A stretch of 64,000 bases of DNA from Deinococcus detaillensis (GCF_007280555.1 NZ_VKDB01000007.1:61195-125194); one strand, 5' to 3'. Numbered from the stretch's first letter, positions 19,799 to 29,111 are shown. The notes: generated by a model not told the origin, from the letters alone. Numbers and translations are program-made.

Positions 19799-21453
19799 GG
19801 TTGCACTGACAGCTTCGGTAATACTCCTTTTCGCTCCAGCGCCGCCGCGATAAATCCGGCGAACGGCGGGCTGGGGCGCATCGGGCGCGATTTGAATTCG
19901 GGATGGGCTTGCAGGCCCACAAAGAAGGGATGGTCGGGGAGTTCGATGCTCTCCACCAAGCCCGCGCCGCGTCCGGCCATGCCGGGGGTCACGCCGCTGA
20001 TCAGCAGGCCCGCGTCTTTGAGTTGCTGCACGTACACCGGATTGACCTCATAGCGGTGGCGGTGCCTTTCCTGCACTTCGCCACCCTGCGGCACGCCGTA
20101 GAGCCGCGCCAGCTTGCTGCCCGCCGCCAGGTCCATCGGCCAGTCACCGAGGCGCATGGTGCCGCCCAGATCGGCGGTTTCGAGTTGTTCGGGCATCAAG
20201 TCGATCACCTTGTAAGGAGCATACGGATCAAACTCGGTGGAGTTGGCTTCCGCGAGGCCCACCACATTGCGGGCGTACTCCAGCACCGCCACCTGCATCC
20301 CCAAACAGATCCCCAGATACGGCACACCGTTGGTGCGGGCGTACTCGGCTGCTTTGATTTTGCCCTCGATACCGCGCACGCCGAAGCCGCCCGGCACCAA
20401 AATGCCGTCCACGTCGCCGAGTTGCTCCTCGATCTGACCGCCCTCTTCGAGCGCTTCGGTATTGACCCATTTGATGTTGACGCGGGCGTCATTGGCGATT
20501 CCAGCGTGCAGCAAGGCTTCCATCATCGACAGGTAAGCGTCGGGCATAGCGGTGTACTTGCCAGCCAGCGCGATGCTGACTTCCCGCTGCGGCGCTTTGA
20601 TGACCCGCACCGCGTTTTGCCAAACGCCCAGATTGGGGTGGATGTGTTCCAACTGCAGCAAGCTCTCCACCGCTTTGCCCAGTCCCTGTTCTTCCAAAGC
20701 CAGCGGGATCTCGTAGACGTGCGGAACATCGAAAGACGAGAACACACGGTTGGCCCTGACACTGGTGAACAGCGCGATTTTCTTGGTGATGTCTTCCGGC
20801 AACTTCTCTTTGCTTCTGACCATCACTATGTCGGGGCTGATCCCCACTGAGCGCAGCGTGGCAACAGAATGCTGGGTCGGCTTGGTTTTGAATTCGTTGG
20901 AGGTGCCCAGGTACGGGACCAAAGTCAGGTGCAAATACAGGGTGTGTTCGTCGCCAACATCGAAACGGAACTGGCGAATGGCTTCCAGAAACGGCAGGGA
21001 TTCGATGTCGCCCACCGTGCCGCCGACTTCGATCAACACGATATCGGCTCCGGCCCGCTCACCCGCCTCGGTGATGCGGCGCTTGATTTCGTCAGTAACG
21101 TGCGGAATGACCTGCACCGTCTGCGACAGGTAATCGCCCGCCCGCTCCTTGCGAATCACTTCAAGGTACACCTGTCCGGTGGTGATGTTGCTGCCCGCCG
21201 GAACGTCGAGGTCGAGGAAGCGCTCGTAGTTGCCCAAGTCGAGATCGGTTTCCGCGCCCGAAGCCGTCACAAAGACTTCGCCGTGCTCGTAAGGCCGCAT
21301 GGTGCCCGCATCGATATTAATGTACGGATCAATTTTGATGGCCGTGACTTTGTAGCCGCGTGCCCGCATCAGTGCGCCGAGCGAGGCGGTGGCCACGCCC
21401 TTGCCAAGGCTCGACACCACGCCGCCGGTCACGAAGATGTATTTGGTGTGCAT
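19795..21453 (-). CDS. pyrG: CTP synthase
   Basis: PyrG converts UTP to CTP with glutamine or ammonia. The 552-residue protein has the synthetase domain first ([24 protein letters not shown]-loop; [24 protein letters not shown] in segments; [11 protein letters not shown]) and a class I glutaminase domain from about 290, with the Cys nucleophile in YLGICLGMQ (about residue 384) and the His-Glu pair in [11 protein letters not shown]. The ATG at 21453 has AAGGGAG 6 nt upstream; an in-frame start at 21498 overlaps a terminator. The stop codons of pyrG and map share the sequence TTAA. Confidence 0.97.
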   Translation of the reverse strand: MHTKYIFVTGGVVSSLGKGVATASLGALMRARGYKVTAIKIDPYINIDAGTMRPYEHGEVFVTASGAETDLDLGNYERFLDLDVPAGSNITTGQVYLEVIRKERAGDYLSQTVQVIPHVTDEIKRRITEAGERAGADIVLIEVGGTVGDIESLPFLEAIRQFRFDVGDEHTLYLHLTLVPYLGTSNEFKTKPTQHSVATLRSVGISPDIVMVRSKEKLPEDITKKIALFTSVRANRVFSSFDVPHVYEIPLALEEQGLGKAVESLLQLEHIHPNLGVWQNAVRVIKAPQREVSIALAGKYTAMPDAYLSMMEALLHAGIANDARVNIKWVNTEALEEGGQIEEQLGDVDGILVPGGFGVRGIEGKIKAAEYARTNGVPYLGICLGMQVAVLEYARNVVGLAEANSTEFDPYAPYKVIDLMPEQLETADLGGTMRLGDWPMDLAAGSKLARLYGVPQGGEVQERHRHRYEVNPVYVQQLKDAGLLISGVTPGMAGRGAGLVESIELPDHPFFVGLQAHPEFKSRPMRPSPPFAGFIAAALERKGVLPKLSVQP

Positions 21454-21496
21454 TGCTTCTCCCTTTGCTTCCTGCGCCCGGCCTAGTTGTGAGACC

Positions 21497-21530
21497 AAAA
21501 AAAGAAATCCGGAGCGCAGTGGCTTCCGGA
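21497..21530 (-). terminator. Terminator of the prepilin operon, just upstream of pyrG
   Basis: Minus strand: TCCGGAAGC pairs with GCTCCGGA (one bulge), followed by TTTC and seven T. The pyrG ATG is only about 43 nt further, so the pyrG promoter must lie in that short gap or the hairpin must be leaky. Confidence 0.75.
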
Positions 21531-21555
21531 AATTCAGAGTAGCACAGGGGGTGGT

Positions 21556-22485
21556 TCAGGGGCAGGACGTCACGCGTGGGCAGGCCCAGTTGCGCGGCGA
21601 AACAGTCGCACCCAGAACTTCGTTATTAGCAGCAGTCGCACGAATAGAGGGAGAATCTGAACCACTAATGCGCTGCATCTCAAATGAAAAATTTACGGTG
21701 CCGTCAGGTCGAGCAACAGTGCCAGCCGCTATCGCCCCAGTAGGCCGCGTAATAGAAAACTTCAGACTACCAGGTTTAATGTAATCCACAAGAATCGCTC
21801 CAGATCTGCCTGTAAAATACGGATCAGACGGTACAGTAAGGATACGATTTATACCATTTCCAGAAGTATAGCTAGGAAACCAAGCGGTTGATCCATCATA
21901 AAGATTGGCACGATACTCCATGAGAACCCACTGATCATTATTCTGGGGGTCATCCTTGGGCTTTGAGCTGACAGCTAATGTAGAATCGTTCACTAGCACC
22001 GAGCGTAAGACTGGATAATAAGCAAAAAACCGGTAACAGCCATAAGAGCTACTTGAGTTGGAATCATTACTACTGCAGTTAGTGATCGTATCTGTTCCTG
22101 GCGTATAAATGGGATCACGCGGAGGCAAAACCATTGCAAGGAAAACATTTGGGACAGGCGCCGTTGCAGAGGCTACGGTCCATTGATACTTATTATTGCC
22201 ATTGACTGTGTTTTTAGCGGTTGTACCAGTAGTGGTAAGGAGTATATTGCTCGTCGCTGAGCCCGTAGGCCACCACACATACAGCGCTTCCCCCAATCTC
22301 CCAGTGATGATCTGTTGCGCTATCTGACCTTCCTTAATAATATCTGCATTGAGATTGATACGGTTAGAGTCGCGTGCAGAGGAGTTGATAATTGCGCCGA
22401 TTGCCACCAAAAGTGCTCCAGCGATAAAGATACTTATCAGAAGCTCAATCAGAGTGAAGCCATGCTGATCCCTCAACAGCTTCAT
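21556..22485 (-). CDS. Prepilin-like protein, PilW type
   Basis: A 309-residue minor pilin/pseudopilin. It starts MKLLRDQHG-FTLIELLIS: a prepilin peptidase site after Gly9, Phe at +1 and Glu at +5, then a single hydrophobic helix (LLISIFIAGALLVAIGAIINS). The large C-terminal domain includes a short disulfide-capable Cys segment (TITNCSSN...YGCYRF). Last gene of a four-gene prepilin operon, overlapping the previous gene by 4 bp. The size and order resemble the PilW-type minor pilin of type IV pilus and competence tip complexes. Base composition is clearly lower in G+C than the window average. Confidence 0.82.
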   Translation of the reverse strand: MKLLRDQHGFTLIELLISIFIAGALLVAIGAIINSSARDSNRINLNADIIKEGQIAQQIITGRLGEALYVWWPTGSATSNILLTTTGTTAKNTVNGNNKYQWTVASATAPVPNVFLAMVLPPRDPIYTPGTDTITNCSSNDSNSSSSYGCYRFFAYYPVLRSVLVNDSTLAVSSKPKDDPQNNDQWVLMEYRANLYDGSTAWFPSYTSGNGINRILTVPSDPYFTGRSGAILVDYIKPGSLKFSITRPTGAIAAGTVARPDGTVNFSFEMQRISGSDSPSIRATAANNEVLGATVSPRNWACPRVTSCP

Positions 22486-22883
22486 GGACGTACATCCAGC
22501 GTGAGAGTCACAGGGGAGTTAATACCTGACACATTCCTAGTAATAGACAGACGCCGCATAGGAGGATTGGAAAGCTGGGCACAACCGCTAGGACTCATCG
22601 GCATATCAAGAACATTGAGATTAGTGCAGGTAACTCCACCGAGCTGAGCAGCAGTCAGAGGTGGATTGTAGTCATAATCTGCGGTCACCAAAGTCCTTAC
22701 AGCTTCGATTTGACGTTGCGCCTCTGCGGTAGCAGACAGCGTTCGTTGCGAATCGATGTTAACCTTGTTGAATCCAATCAATGGTACGGCAATTGCGGTG
22801 ACAACTACTCCTATGAGCGCTAATGTGATTAGGGTTTCAATTAGCGTAAATCCCACCTGATGACTCTTTTTCTTATATATCAT
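22482..22883 (-). CDS. Prepilin-like protein, PilV/GspI type
   Basis: A 133-residue minor pilin. The N-terminus MIYKKKSHQVG-FTLIETLIT has a prepilin peptidase site after Gly11 with Glu at +5; the helix continues LALIGVVVTAIAVPLIGF. The small C-terminal domain has two Cys (VTCTNLN and SGCAQ), probably a disulfide. It overlaps its neighbours by 1 and 4 bp, so the operon is tightly coupled. The substrate of such minor pilins is the growing pilus tip; a role in natural transformation is inferred from the gene set. Confidence 0.82.
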   Translation of the reverse strand: MIYKKKSHQVGFTLIETLITLALIGVVVTAIAVPLIGFNKVNIDSQRTLSATAEAQRQIEAVRTLVTADYDYNPPLTAAQLGGVTCTNLNVLDMPMSPSGCAQLSNPPMRRLSITRNVSGINSPVTLTLDVRP

Positions 22884-23332
22884 TAACGAATCACCTTACC
22901 TGTTACACCAACCACGTAAAAGATCTGTGTTTTTCCGCCTGATTTACTCACGGTTAGCGTACGGTTAGTAGCTGAAAGATCACCATATGGAGCACCATAC
23001 GTAAGGCTTCCCACAGTCGATCCACCTATTTGCAGAATTACATTATCGGGAATCGCAATGCTTGTGACCGGATCAGTCGACTGCACTCCTGAAACTCTAA
23101 GATCATATCCTCCTCCGTTGTTTGCTAGGGTGAAGCTTGAATCCTTGCTCGTTTTGATTGATGCGCCTCTGACTCTCTCTAAATCTAGAGCAATTTGAGA
23201 GGTCGCAGAACGAATCTGATTAGACACTATCTCTCCTCTCACATTCGTTATGATCACAGCAAAGAGAATGCCAATTACAAAGATAATGACGAGTAATTCT
23301 ATGAGAGTGAATCCCTGTGAACGCCACCTCAT
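22883..23332 (-). CDS. Prepilin-like protein, GspH/FimT type
   Basis: A 149-residue minor pilin. MRWRSQG-FTLIELLVI gives a prepilin peptidase site after Gly7 with Glu at +5, followed by the helix IIFVIGILFAVIITNVRGEI. The C-terminal domain is beta-rich, ending VGVTGKVIR. GspH/FimT proteins initiate pilus assembly and in some bacteria bind DNA for uptake; that role is an inference here. It overlaps the upstream gene by 4 bp. Confidence 0.82.
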   Translation of the reverse strand: MRWRSQGFTLIELLVIIFVIGILFAVIITNVRGEIVSNQIRSATSQIALDLERVRGASIKTSKDSSFTLANNGGGYDLRVSGVQSTDPVTSIAIPDNVILQIGGSTVGSLTYGAPYGDLSATNRTLTVSKSGGKTQIFYVVGVTGKVIR

Positions 23333-25566
23333 TGAGCTTTCTCCTGTCTAAACTCATTCATAAGTGTGAAATCGACATCTGTGCTCTGCGTTCCATCAGG
23401 ATTGGTCTTGCCGAGAGCTGGCTGCCAATCAGCAACTAACGTGCTATTCGTTGGATCCACGCCGGGCACACCAACGGAGGTCGTTGGAAAACCCGGTGGG
23501 CTATAGTCTGTACCACGGGCATCAAAGTAATAGTTTTCACTCCAGCCTCTTGAACCGCTTTTGACAATTGCATCTTCATCTTTAATCGCACCACCGCGAA
23601 CCGTAAGCGTGCCTTTATCTCTTCCATTTCCCGAACTGCCAAAGTCATAGGGATTCGATGCTGAGGCATTGTAAGGAATAATATGCCCTCTACCCGCCAT
23701 CACGAATCCATCAATCTCCAGATTTTTGGGGGCATTTGCGGAAGCTCCAGGTGCTGTGTTTTGATTAAGCGTTGTCGGATTGTAAGCGAGTCGTACATCG
23801 CCAGTGCTTGAATACAAGCCAAAAATATTCTTGATATCATATTGGCCATTGGTCTTAGATGTGCAGGCTCTAATTGATGGACAGCGAGTCTCGTATTTGA
23901 CGTCGCCCGTCAGCGTAGTACTTCCCTGTGAAACGACAGTAATACCAGCAAATTTCGCGATGGCTGCTCCTCCATTTGCAGTAGTGGCTGCCGCAGATAA
24001 ACGAGTTGGCCCACTCAAGCTCCCAATGTCACCGTCAGCGTATATCATTCCGTTAAAGACGTCTGGCTGAACTCCGGTTCCAGCAGCTATCCAGCCAGTA
24101 GATGTTGCAGAACTCTTAATTGCATTGACGAAAACATTAGAGTTAGGATAGGTCTCAATGAACATCTTTTTGTCTTGGCCATATCTAAGCCGAATAGGAG
24201 AGGTGAGGCTTCCAACAGTTGGAACAATCTCAATGCTTTGATAAGATGCTGGTACCCCACCACTCGCGCTCAAGGTGATTTTTTGCGGATCACTGACCAG
24301 AACACCAGCTGTACTCGCCAAGTCTCTCTGGTTTCGGCTATTGATTGGCATATTGATAAAATCAGCATCAAATTTTGGATTTGGGTTCCCATTTCCGGAT
24401 GCTATCTGTATATATATAGATTTATCGACTTTGTTTGAGATCTTTGTAGCCCCAAAGAGATTGTAAGCACCCTGGCTCCCACCAGAGCCCATCTCATTGG
24501 CCATGATATAAGAGTCATTACCATTAATGACATCATTTACAAGTCCATTCACACGATTACCGCTCGGCGTATCTATTCTATTTCCTTGAGCGTCTATATT
24601 CGTTGTAATAGTCGAGTAGCCAGAAGATGTTAAAGCTCCATCGATGGAGATGCTCGACCCGTTCTTCACTCCTGCGGTACCGTATACTCCACGGAAAGAG
24701 GGTATCGAGTTGGTGTGAAACGGACCACTAAAGTCATTGCCATATCCATAGTAACCATCGTGACTTCCCCATTGATTGACGAATTGGCCAAAACTCGTGA
24801 AGTTCGGATTTGTCGGGGGAACTCCAGGTACCACGAATTTGAAAGTGAAGGCATGAACAGTCTCATTGCCCCTGACAGTAATCCTACGATTGGAATCGGA
24901 TGACTTGCCAAGACTATCAACTCCAGCCACCCGAAAATACAATGCATAAGCGTATTCATCGGTCTGCAATAAGGTTACAGGCCTCAAACCGGCCTGCACC
25001 TGTGCGCCATTCACAAGAGTCGCACGATTCGCGGAAAAGACCTTGTCGAAAAACGCCTGACGGTCAGCAGTGCTTGCCGCCGGGATGCCAGCCTGAGTGT
25101 AGGCCAGCGCCGCTGCACCAGTATTTGATATGAGTTGTGCAAAAAAGTTGGCCTGACTAATAGAAAATTGGGGAACATCGCAAACCTTAGCACTTTGAGG
25201 AACGGATACACTGGTGCCAGGAATAATTGTATCGCTCGCATTTGCTTTGACGAACCCAGTGACCGGAACACTTGCGCCGTTTTGGCATAGACTGGCAATC
25301 CAGCTTTTAAGCGTGCCATATGTCGTCCCAACAGGCAATGTGGAAGTGATCATAATACGCTGGGATGCATCAAGCAGGCTTTTTGCATACGCTATACCCG
25401 ATTCAGCGGAGTATTGAGCAGGCAGTATTGCTTTTTGTTCACCTGTTGTGCGGCGTGCCGAGAGTGAAAGATTTGCCGAAACGACAAGTAGTGCCGCCAA
25501 CATTAGTACAGCCAACAGGACAACAACGATTAGTGCTGCGCCCTCTTCCCGCGTCTTACTCTTCAT
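23329..25566 (-). CDS. Large PilX/ComZ-like minor pilin with extended beta-rich domain
   Basis: A 745-residue protein. The start at 25566 (MKSKTREEG-AALIVVVLLAVLMLAALL) gives a PilX-type class III signal: short basic leader, Gly, small residues and a single helix, without Glu at +5. ARRTTGEQKAILPAQYSAESGIAYAKSLL is typical of PilX N-termini. The remaining ~650 residues are Gly/Ser/Asn/Thr-rich and beta-predicted, including a repeat-like part (FNGMIYADGDIGSLSG, LEIDGFVMAGRG) that could be a beta-solenoid. In Thermus thermophilus a large ComZ with a pilin helix and solenoid is encoded with pilA1-A3; the layout here is similar. A 25-residue longer frame is open, but CATAGT lies 7 nt before the chosen ATG. 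Confidence 0.75.
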   Translation of the reverse strand: MKSKTREEGAALIVVVLLAVLMLAALLVVSANLSLSARRTTGEQKAILPAQYSAESGIAYAKSLLDASQRIMITSTLPVGTTYGTLKSWIASLCQNGASVPVTGFVKANASDTIIPGTSVSVPQSAKVCDVPQFSISQANFFAQLISNTGAAALAYTQAGIPAASTADRQAFFDKVFSANRATLVNGAQVQAGLRPVTLLQTDEYAYALYFRVAGVDSLGKSSDSNRRITVRGNETVHAFTFKFVVPGVPPTNPNFTSFGQFVNQWGSHDGYYGYGNDFSGPFHTNSIPSFRGVYGTAGVKNGSSISIDGALTSSGYSTITTNIDAQGNRIDTPSGNRVNGLVNDVINGNDSYIMANEMGSGGSQGAYNLFGATKISNKVDKSIYIQIASGNGNPNPKFDADFINMPINSRNQRDLASTAGVLVSDPQKITLSASGGVPASYQSIEIVPTVGSLTSPIRLRYGQDKKMFIETYPNSNVFVNAIKSSATSTGWIAAGTGVQPDVFNGMIYADGDIGSLSGPTRLSAAATTANGGAAIAKFAGITVVSQGSTTLTGDVKYETRCPSIRACTSKTNGQYDIKNIFGLYSSTGDVRLAYNPTTLNQNTAPGASANAPKNLEIDGFVMAGRGHIIPYNASASNPYDFGSSGNGRDKGTLTVRGGAIKDEDAIVKSGSRGWSENYYFDARGTDYSPPGFPTTSVGVPGVDPTNSTLVADWQPALGKTNPDGTQSTDVDFTLMNEFRQEKAQ

Positions 25567-25629
25567 AGGCTTAACTATGCCGCAAGAGGTCTTACGAAAA
25601 AACACCCATTTAGGGGAGTAGGTTAGGTT
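25567..25629. promoter_or_regulatory. Divergent promoter region, prepilin operon and 25630 gene
   Basis: Only 63 bp separate the two starts. On the minus strand CATAGT lies 7 nt before the ATG at 25566; on the plus strand TAGGTT (25619-25624) lies 5 nt before the ATG at 25630. Both look leaderless. Confidence 0.4.
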
Positions 25630-26454
25630 ATGTCTCAAGCCTCATCTCATCAGCCTTTAGCCTCTGCCCTCCCCCGTCCCCTCGACTTCGCCTACCCCTC
25701 CAACCGCTGGGCCGCAGCAGGCCTTGGCCTCGGCATCCTGACCGCCAAAGTGCTGGGACACTCTTGGCCGGGCAGCCTCCGCATTGGATTAGGAACGTTC
25801 AGCAGTTGGGCCATTGCCCGCGAACTCGACCCCGACGTTTCAGATACGGCGCTGGCCGCCATGCCGCTGGCTTTCTTGGCTTTGCTGGCGCGGCCCAGCA
25901 GTACCGAAGCCCACCAAGCTGAGCCGCTGAGCAGTCTGCGCCACGCGTTGCCCGCCTTCACCGCCCTCAGCAGCACGCGGACACTGGCCGCCACCGTAGG
26001 CGTCAAAACCAGTCCGCAAGACGCCGCCGCGCTGGGTGTTCAAGCGGCGCTCAGCGCCCTGAGCAGCGGCCATGTCGTCAGCTTGATGCCGAGCGCAGCA
26101 CTAACTTGGTCAAGCGAATTTGAGGACGACTTCAGCGCCCCACCTCTGTCGGGTGTGGCGGTGGCGGCGGCTGGAGCGCTGCCCACCTCAGCGACGGGCG
26201 CGGGCAGCAGCGTTCTGAGCGATCTCCTGAGCCTCGCGGCACTCGGGCTCGGCGCACAACTCACCGCCCCCGAACGGATCAGCAGCCGCTGTGACGAAGT
26301 TCCCACACTTGTTTCATCGCAGCGGGTACGGGCGGCCCGCCTGCTCAGCCTTGGTACGCTGGGACTGGCTCTCCTGAGGCGCGAAACCTTAGCGCTCGCT
26401 CCACTGGCCGCTGCTTGTATCAGTGTGGGAGCAAGGCGAGCCTTCAAACGTTGA
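25630..26454 (+). CDS. Hypothetical Ala/Leu/Ser-rich membrane-associated protein
   Basis: A 274-residue protein I do not recognise. Hydrophobic segments are AAAGLGLGILTAKVLG, LAAMPLAFLALLA, GVAVAAAGALP, LLSLAALGLGAQL and LGLALLRRETLALAPLAAACIS, which could form several short membrane helices. It begins with a Ser/Gln/Pro-rich 20-residue tail. It is transcribed away from the prepilin operon and ends 25 bp before an insertion sequence duplication. Normal G+C, unlike the operon it faces. No function assigned. Confidence 0.6.
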   Translation: MSQASSHQPLASALPRPLDFAYPSNRWAAAGLGLGILTAKVLGHSWPGSLRIGLGTFSSWAIARELDPDVSDTALAAMPLAFLALLARPSSTEAHQAEPLSSLRHALPAFTALSSTRTLAATVGVKTSPQDAAALGVQAALSALSSGHVVSLMPSAALTWSSEFEDDFSAPPLSGVAVAAAGALPTSATGAGSSVLSDLLSLAALGLGAQLTAPERISSRCDEVPTLVSSQRVRAARLLSLGTLGLALLRRETLALAPLAAACISVGARRAFKR

Positions 26455-26478
26455 GAGAAGGTGAATTGTGTGGACTCT

Positions 26479-26483
26479 AGTCA
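26479..26483 (+). repeat. Target-site duplication, left copy (AGTCA)
   Basis: AGTCA directly before the left terminal repeat; the same 5 bp follow the right end at 27323-27327. Confidence 0.7.
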
Positions 26484-27322
26484 ACCTCGTTTAGGGCTTG
26501 AAAAAGCGCCAATTGTATGCAAAGACCGTCAAAGCAACCTTGAGGCAGAGCGATGTGAGCGTTTTGATCTGTCCCCAGCGAATTCCAGCGCTAATTAAAA
26601 CGGAAAAAACAGTCTCAATGCGCTTGCGTGCGTCTGCGTATTCTTCCTTCCAGCGAGGATCACAGGTTTTGGCGTTCTTTTCGGGTGGCGTAAGATTGGC
26701 CCCATCCAGATAAGCTTTATCCCCAATGATTTTGGGTGCGCCGTAGGCCACCCAATTCCCATTCAGGTCATAACCAGCGATCAAGTCATGCTGATGAGCT
26801 GGGCGAATCAAGTACTGCGCCAGTTTGCCGTCGAGCGTACTCCACGCATGGCATTTGAAGCCGTAGACGCTGCCTTGCGTTCCGTACCCCTTGGTTGCAG
26901 CCCGAACTTTGCAGCGAGCGGCTCGTTTTGAACGACAGACCGGGAATGGAAATGAATCAATCAGGCAAAAGTCAAGGTCTTCGACCTCGACACAGAGGCT
27001 TTCAATGGTGGGCAACAGCCGCTTAAGACGTACATTTGCCTGCGTCAAACTGGGAAGGTGCGGACAGAAGTTGAGTTTGATGAATGACCACCAGCACGAG
27101 AAATAAGGTTGCTTATGGGATTTTTGAAGTATGGCGATGGCGACCAACTCGGCGTCGTTGGCTTTTTCGTTGGATTGCCGGACTTTGGGCGGCATCTTCG
27201 GAGCGAGCTAAGTCTGGAGAACTTGTAGCGACGCTGAGATGGGCAGTAAGCTGAGATCGGGATGGCACATTGCACCGTCCCTTTAGGATCTTCTATCTGT
27301 CGCTGCAACCCCTACACTGGGT
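26484..27322 (-). mobile_element. IS982-family insertion sequence, 839 bp
   Basis: The ends are imperfect 17-bp inverted repeats: ACCTCGTTTAGGGCTTG at 26484-26500 and, on the minus strand, ACCCAGTGTAGGGGTTG at 27322-27306 (13 of 17 positions agree). AGTCA is duplicated on both sides. The ends start with ACC as in the IS982 family, and the transposase belongs to the same family. IS982 elements are usually near 1 kb, so this copy is short. It lies between the gene of unknown function at 25630 and the TspO-like gene and breaks neither. Confidence 0.78.
26491..27195 (-). pseudogene. IS982-type transposase, N-terminus probably frameshifted
   Basis: The 234-residue frame contains the DDE catalytic residues: Asp in [10 protein letters not shown], Asp in [10 protein letters not shown], and Glu in [12 protein letters not shown]. 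The order and the DSxPxPVC motif are typical of IS982. Its 5' end looks incomplete: an in-frame TAG lies just upstream of the ATG, while a different frame upstream reads [11 protein letters not shown], which suits the transposase N-terminus. A 1-nt deletion around 27196-27200 would explain this. The stop codon lies inside the left terminal repeat. The protein may be inactive; a shorter active form from the ATG at 27195 cannot be excluded. Confidence 0.75.
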
Positions 27323-27327
27323 AGTCA
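27323..27327 (+). repeat. Target-site duplication, right copy (AGTCA)
   Basis: AGTCA directly after the right terminal repeat of the IS982-like element, matching 26479-26483. Confidence 0.7.
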
Positions 27328-27407
27328 ATGAAGCTGAAATGCAGAAAAACCGCTGATTCGGCAACTTTTACAGCAGTCTTGGCGAGATCTCTACCCTACA
27401 CTTAGGT

Positions 27408-28175
27408 ATGATAGGCATCCCCAGACAAATCACTTTGGTGCTAGCCACTTTACTCACCCTCCTAATGAATTATCTCTCGAATGCGCTGCCCCTGTTTGGC
27501 AACAGCAACGGTGAGATTTCCGATCTGCTGCCCAACGCTTTTACGCCAGCGGGGCTGACCTTCGCTATTTGGGGCGTGATCTTTTTGGGACTGCTGGCCT
27601 TCGCCGTTTACCAAGCGCTGCCGGGGCAACGCGGCCCGCGTTACGATGCACTGTTTTGGCCTTATCTGCTGGCCAATCTGCTGAATGTCGGCTGGCTGGT
27701 GGCCTTCCAGAGCCTTCACTTCGGGCTGAGCGTGGTGGTGATGCTGGCGTTGCTGGGGTCACTAATCTGGTTGTACCTGCGCCTCAAGGAGCTGGACTTG
27801 AAAGGCGGCGAAGCGCTGGCACTAGGCATCCCCACCAGCTTGTATCTGGGCTGGATCGCGGTGGCCACCATCGCCAACGTTACGGCTTGGTTGGTCAGCC
27901 TCGGCTTTACTGCAGGGCTAGCCGGTCTAAGCGGCCCGGTGTGGTCCGCACTTTTGGTCGTGGTGGCTTCAGGGGTAGGAGCCTTTTTGCTGCGGACCAA
28001 TCGCGACTTCGCCGTGATGGGCGTGATTTTGTGGGCTTACTACGGCGTGTATCTGGCCCGCCCGCAGGAGCTGACAGTCACGCTGGGCTTGGTACTGGGT
28101 GTGGTGGTGCTGTTGGCCGCCGCTTTTGCCAAGCGCGGTAAACCCGGCAGCGGCGCGAGGCGGCTGAGCGCTTAA
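27408..28175 (+). CDS. TspO/MBR-related tryptophan-rich membrane protein
   Basis: A 255-residue membrane protein with about seven hydrophobic segments. LPNAFTPAGLTFAIWGVIFLGL and WPYLLANLLNVGWLVAF match the conserved parts of TspO/MBR-related proteins (the F-T-P-x-G and W-G-x-I/V-x elements). It is longer than classical five-helix TspO (~160 residues) and belongs to the extended bacterial branch, whose function is unknown; TspO itself binds porphyrins. TACACT (27397-27402) is 5 nt before the ATG. It stands about 2 kb from hemB, but on the other side of holA and the kinase, so a tetrapyrrole link is only a thought. Confidence 0.72.
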   Translation: MIGIPRQITLVLATLLTLLMNYLSNALPLFGNSNGEISDLLPNAFTPAGLTFAIWGVIFLGLLAFAVYQALPGQRGPRYDALFWPYLLANLLNVGWLVAFQSLHFGLSVVVMLALLGSLIWLYLRLKELDLKGGEALALGIPTSLYLGWIAVATIANVTAWLVSLGFTAGLAGLSGPVWSALLVVVASGVGAFLLRTNRDFAVMGVILWAYYGVYLARPQELTVTLGLVLGVVVLLAAAFAKRGKPGSGARRLSA

Positions 28176-28199
28176 GGTCTTGAACTAGAGACTTCAATC

Positions 28200-29111
28200 C
28201 TAAAGGCTCAGCTCCACCAACAGCCGCTCCATCACCGCTTCTACGTCCAGCCCGCGCTTCATGGCAAGGTCAGCTTCTAAAATTCGGCTGAGGTGTGACC
28301 TGACTTGGCCCTCGGTAAGCTTACGGGCAACTTCTAGGGCTTTCTTGGCTGGATAAGGCTTGACGCCCAGCCGCTGGGCCGCTTCCGTCTCGGAGACTCG
28401 CCCGCCTCCTTGCAGTAAAGCCGCGCTGCGGGCCACCAAGCTGTATTGCCACACCACCACGCCCATCAGCTTGAAAGGGTCTTCGCCGCTGGAGAGCAGT
28501 CGGCGGAGCTGGCCGAGCGCCTCAGCGGGCCGCCCAGACGTGGCCGCACCCAACATGACAAACGAATCGCCGGGCGTCTCGCGGCCCACCACCTGCTGCA
28601 CCAGCTCACGGCCAAACGAACCACTGGGCGGCCCCGCGAGGAAAGCCAGCTTGTTAAGTTCGGCGGCGATGCCCGCCAGATCCGTACCGAAGACCTCGGC
28701 CAAATACAGCGCCGCTTCCTTGGCGAGTTTGAGGTTGCTGGCTTTGGCCCGCGCCGTGACCCAGCCGGCCACCTCGCCGGTTTTGCTGGGTGAAGGCACC
28801 GCAACGTGTTCGCCGTGCTGCTGATAATGCTTGACGCGGGTCGCCGCGCCCAAAGGGTCGAGGACCACCACCAATGCGCCGGGCGTGGCCAAGACTTCCA
28901 GTAGCGCTTTATCAGGGCGCACCCCTTCTAAATCCACCAGTGCCGCCGATTCACCAAACAAGCTGGGAGCCAGCAGCGGAGCGAGCTGCGGCGGGGTCAC
29001 GTCTTCACCGCCCAGGCGCGGCAAATCGCGCAGATGCAGGCCGCGCTGAGCAAGAGACTCGCGGGCGGCTTCCTCAATCAGAAAACGGTTGCCCGAAAAC
29101 GCCAAGATCAT
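28200..29111 (-). CDS. holA: DNA polymerase III delta subunit
   Basis: HolA is the clamp-loader wrench that opens the beta clamp. The 303-residue protein fits the family: ILAFSGNRFLIEEAARESL at the start (AAA+-like domain I without a P-loop), a central region ALVVVLDP, and the C-terminal collar domain LGAATSGRPAEALGQLRRLLSSGEDPFKLMGVVVWQYSLVARSA in segments, ending with a helix of the VKPYPAKKALEVARKL type. The start overlaps the upstream kinase gene by 4 bp (ATGA), so both come from one mRNA. Confidence 0.88.
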   Translation of the reverse strand: MILAFSGNRFLIEEAARESLAQRGLHLRDLPRLGGEDVTPPQLAPLLAPSLFGESAALVDLEGVRPDKALLEVLATPGALVVVLDPLGAATRVKHYQQHGEHVAVPSPSKTGEVAGWVTARAKASNLKLAKEAALYLAEVFGTDLAGIAAELNKLAFLAGPPSGSFGRELVQQVVGRETPGDSFVMLGAATSGRPAEALGQLRRLLSSGEDPFKLMGVVVWQYSLVARSAALLQGGGRVSETEAAQRLGVKPYPAKKALEVARKLTEGQVRSHLSRILEADLAMKRGLDVEAVMERLLVELSL

